From Zoroaster sp. YZ-2022 (lineage: Eukaryota; Echinodermata; Asteroidea; Forcipulatida; Zoroasteridae), in assembly GCA_029582265.1 (NCBI GenBank), contig CM055830.1, positions 34,280,718 to 34,344,717 of the forward strand: 64,000 bases of DNA, given 5' to 3'. The first letter of the stretch is position 1; each line of letters begins with the position of its first letter. This document shows, one piece after another, positions 1 to 64,000 of this stretch. The notes under the pieces were generated by a model. It was given only the letters and a program-made list of their open reading frames with translations, did no database searches and was not told the DNA's origin. A program made the translations under genes and the position numbers.

Positions 1-302
1 TCGTGTTTGGGAAACGAAATATGATAAGGGATTATTCTATAAAATAACCGAACTGAGTGATATGACGCACGCGATTTCATTCGGCAATGCCATTGAACCA
101 GCCAATTACAACACACGCTATAGTGACGCTACACAAAACAAAATTTAAATGGTTTAAATAAATAATAGACAGGTTGTTGCCTCCAACCAGTAGCCTACAA
201 GCATGATAGCCCCTGTCCTTTTTAAAGTATACAGTATAAAATAAAATGCACTGTAGCCTATACCACACAAACATACATAGAAGAGGAATGCAAACAACAT
301 AG

Positions 303-18243
<17,941 letters not shown>

Positions 18244-18561
18244 AAAATGGAGCGAATTATCTTTTCTAAGTATCTCTTTTCCCCAATGTTCACGTTGTTT
18301 TACCAGACATGTTCAGTAAATGTGGATACATTAGTATAAGTGCCTGTTTGGTCTATTTTACCATTATCTAATGAAAGGTATAAGCGTTAATGTTATTTGT
18401 AAAATATTGATTTAAAAATCTCTCAAAATTGCAGAAATGCACTGTTATAATAATATTGGAAAATATTTGTCAATAATGACATTTCATTTAGTAACAAAAT
18501 GTAGTAATTAATTTAATTCTAGAAGAGAGGTATTTTGACAGGACATTTTATTCTCCTTAAC

Positions 18562-18567
18562 AATAAA
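18562..18567 (+). terminator. Putative polyadenylation signal of gene A
   Basis: AATAAA ~320 bases after the stop codon, the first canonical hexamer seen in the 3' flank. Cleavage is expected within ~30 bases. Confidence 0.55.
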
Positions 18568-18599
18568 GCAGAAAAACATAAACATGTTAAACGTTTTTC

Positions 18600-21080
18600 G
18601 TTTTTTCTCACCTATTGTGATGGACTTTTTACAGGTTAGATTTATGATTATATTTCTTGAAAACCAGAGGGTCAAAATGAACGTTCATTACGAAATAACA
18701 ATGCTATATATTTCTTTTAATACCTTTCACCTATATCAGATGTGCAAATCTGCTTTAGTATACATGTACTATAAGGCTATTATATGTAGGAATAGATTTC
18801 TCATACAGTAACTTTATTTGTGGGGAAAGAGATATTTAGTAAAATATTCTGAAGTTTTTTGAAGAAGAAAGTGACAAAAAGGATTATTGGTTTGACGACG
18901 GTCTTGAAAAGTTTATTTTTAATTTTGCTAGATTTGCTTTGCGATTAGTTACACATGAGTTCAGTGTTGGAAAAAACACCTTGATAATTAGAAAGCGTTT
19001 TGTGAGCTTAGAAGAAAGGGTATTATTGTAACGAGCGCTGAGAAAGTAATGAATATGATGATTCGGAATAATGTTATCGATGATACAGTTGTAGGTATTG
19101 ATTATATGGCTGTAATGCTGATTAATCGGGTTATATCAGTGACGTCGAAGGTGGTGAAGCGGTGTGGAGCAGATCCAGAAATCAGATGTTGAAAAATGAC
19201 ATATGATTTTCTCCAAAATCACCGCATTTAGCTTAATAGGCTTATATTGAATAAAGTAGGCTTGAATATAATGAAGAAAAATGAGTTATAAGCTTTATAA
19301 TTTATTATAAAGGTTTGTGCGAATGGAACTTGAAATGGTTATTTGAAGATTCATTTCTTGTTAACATTTACTTTAATCATAGCTTGACAAAAACTTTAAA
19401 GAATCTGATATTTGTGCTAACACAAAGTTTGTGTAGTGAGGCATATGTTTATAAACAAATACCAAGTTACCATTTTTAGCTCTCACTATCAAAGAATGCA
19501 CGAAAAGGGACCAGAACAAAAATAGACTTCTATCAGTAAACGATTTGATCATCAATTATTTAAGGTGAGACCACTGCCCGTCCGACGTCACTGCCGCCTG
19601 GGGATTCCATAAGCTTCTTATGTGACAAGATATTGTTTTTTCATTTAAACCGATTCTTTTAGATGGAGGAGTTCCTGATGTATTGATGAAAATTACTTTA
19701 TTGTATAAGAAAGTAGGAAAGTCTTTATGAAAAGTATTTCATTGTAAAAAAATATATATATTTAAGTCCTCGCTGCTATAGTTTGCATAGAATGCCAATA
19801 AAGTAACAACTTTGCAAATTATTTCGGTTTCGAAGCCGTCTGAATTATTCCATTTGATTGTTTGTTTATCTCACTTATTAGGGATCAATATATGGTGACT
19901 ATGGGTTCTTGTGTTATGTACACACTTAAAATCAAAAACACAAATAACGAGGAACAATTTTTTTAAATCGGTATTTGGTATCCGCGCAGGACAGCTTTAC
20001 ATACAGACATACGTCTGTTTTTTTCAATTTGTTTTTAAGTTATTCAGATCAGAATCATTATGTTATTCTTTTCAATTTGTTTTGAACAATTGTTAGATGA
20101 AGTGCTGTTGTAACAAAAAAAAATCATTTAAGTGTGTATATTGCTTAGCTGTATCCAGCTGCCACGCCAATAGCGCTCGCCATGGTTACTATTTTTAAAA
20201 CTATTATGTCATATTCGAACAAAGCATGCGGAAATTGTTTTCCCGAGATTCAAAACCGGATTAGAATTATGTGTAGGCCTAAGCCCTAAAGTTTAATGTT
20301 TGCGTATGTTTGTTTCTTACTATTAACAGCAGATGCGCTTTGACATAAAGGCCTATTCATTGAACAGATGTAGGAACAGCAAAAATCAATAACAATTACG
20401 TTGCAGTTGTTGTTGTTGTTGTTGTTAATGGCACTTCTGGCAATCTATGTGCCCTTTGTGCCAGTTGCTGTACGGATTGAACAGCGCATGCGCGCAGAGA
20501 TGCGAATGATATGAGACTGCTTAAAATTTTCCTTCTATATTTTATTGTGAGCTAAACTAGAAGTAATCTTGATGGACCGGTACAAAGCTAAAAGAGAATA
20601 AAGAATTAAAAAGAAAAGAGATAAACCCAAACCCAAAAGTCAAACCCAGGTTGCTATAGCATGGTCTAGAAAAAAAAGAGGGGCTGGGTGCCGGTGATCC
20701 TCCAGACATAGAGCGCCGCGTGTGTTTCTGCAAGCCGGTCCGTTTCCCTTGCAATTTAAGAGCCCGTGCTCCGCTAGGTAAAATTTGCAGGGCCGCAACA
20801 CTTCAGATGATGATAAGGCGGCATCCTGATTACGTTGCAGTTGTGCTTATACAATTACTTTATATGAACTGCTAAAACAGCAGTTTTTGTTCATCCAATC
20901 AGATTCTTTTAGGACCTAACTTTTGGGTAATTATTTTTATCCAATCGGATCGCTTGTTTGAAAACCTTATTTTAGCATTAGTTTGTGTTCATCCAGTCAG
21001 ATCGTTTAATGGAAACCTTGTCTATTGGTGACTGGCCAAGTAGGAATAAACAAATGCATCCATAATATATAAGGGTAATT
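18600..21080. other. Intergenic region between genes A and B
   Basis: About 2.5 kb with no supported coding exon on either strand. It contains a fragment near 18,600-18,700 resembling 16,385-16,460 (dispersed repeat) and a (TTG)n tract near 20,406. A G/C-richer block at 20,560-20,820 may be a retroposon end. No tRNA or other RNA gene is recognised. Confidence 0.5.
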
Positions 21081-21083
21081 TTG

Positions 21084-21229
21084 TATAAAAGTAGAAGACT
21101 CTGCCCTGATCGTGTTAAACGCTTCCACTCAAACGATGATTTGAGAATTCTAGCCATTTAATTGTGTAGCAACGTTTGGCGTATACCAACAACATAAAGC
21201 AGCTCAGTGGGCCGAACAGTGGCGTTGCC

Positions 21230-21232
<3 letters not shown>
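21084..21232 (+). promoter_or_regulatory. Putative TATA promoter and 5' UTR of gene B
   Basis: TATAAAA at 21,084-21,090 lies ~145 bp upstream of the start codon, so initiation is expected near 21,115. The inferred 5' UTR holds a two-codon upstream ORF (ATG ATT TGA at 21,136-21,144). The main start has a good Kozak context (G at -3, G at +4). Confidence 0.5.
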
Positions 21233-63733
<42,501 letters not shown>

Positions 63734-64000
63734 GTAATTTTTGTAGCTTTCAAGTGCAACTTTGGTAATAATGGCAAAATTACAAGTATTCTAACTCATA
63801 AGGAGGCAGAAGGGGTATGTACCTACGTGTTATTGTGTACCCCCGTTTTTGGGAAGTGCCCCCCCCCCCAGTTTGTTGTCTTGTGCCTCCTCTTTTTCAA
63901 GACCATGAATCTGCCCGTGAGATAACATTTTGTGAATCAGGAAATACATTTAACAATCAACTTATGACAGTTTCAAGCCATGAAAAAGTTGTGAACATGT

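Noticed and set aside
21176..21229. An upstream extension of the gene B start
   Set aside because: The in-frame stretch upstream of 21,230 has no ATG, and adding it would bury the signal peptide; ATG 21,230 has the better context.

Overview
The window is eukaryotic, intron-rich, AT-rich DNA crowded with transposon relics, SINEs and satellites. It probably comes from a marine invertebrate deuterostome. An echinoderm such as a sea star or sea cucumber is my best guess, resting on the repeat types and on the gel-forming-mucin architecture; the species is not determined.

All convincing host coding sequence lies on the + strand and forms two head-to-tail secreted mucin genes. Gene A (window start to 18,243) is the 3' half of a mucin. 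It has many small Thr/Pro-rich (PTS) exons alternating with a ~150-residue cysteine-flanked globular domain that looks discoidin-like (F5/8C-like), then a VWC-type module (15,311-16,586) and a C-terminal cystine knot (CTCK, 17,915-18,243, stop TAA). Gene B (TATA box near 21,084, start codon 21,230, continuing past 64,000) is the 5' half of a paralogue: signal peptide, a cysteine-rich N-terminal region, then VWD-C8-TIL twice, a D'-like TIL/E module and the start of a third VWD. A 500-N gap (57,874-58,373) follows, then a TIL-like exon, a small Cys-rich exon, PTS exons and the same discoidin-like domain. This is the D1-D2-D'-D3-PTS plan of vWF and gel-forming mucins. In gene B the nineteen exons before the gap join in one frame with matching splice phases (999 codons). 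After the gap six further exons keep phase; one other recent exon duplicate is broken.

Layout: 1-6,100 recently duplicated PTS/domain modules (an 870-bp unit twice, a ~1.36-kb unit three times); 6,100-13,200 introns with SINEs, a 47-bp satellite (~26 copies) and nested elements; 13,200-18,600 last PTS exons, VWC, CTCK and 3' UTR; 18,600-21,080 intergenic; 21,080-34,000 5' exons of gene B separated by very repeat-rich introns; 34,000-55,000 D1, D2 and D' exons with large introns holding MITEs, a Helentron-like element, minisatellites and a 2.8-kb tandem array; 55,000-58,860 transposons, a 560-bp AAT microsatellite and the gap; 58,860-64,000 the last visible exons of gene B.

The observations I rate highest are the discoidin-like domain embedded in mucin PTS regions; the exon-by-exon modular growth of the PTS region, with fresh frame-breaking duplicates in both genes; and a dispersed hairpin repeat family whose 6-bp stem covaries between copies, whose core resembles (but does not complete) a hammerhead ribozyme, and which has one copy as a perfect 118-bp palindrome.
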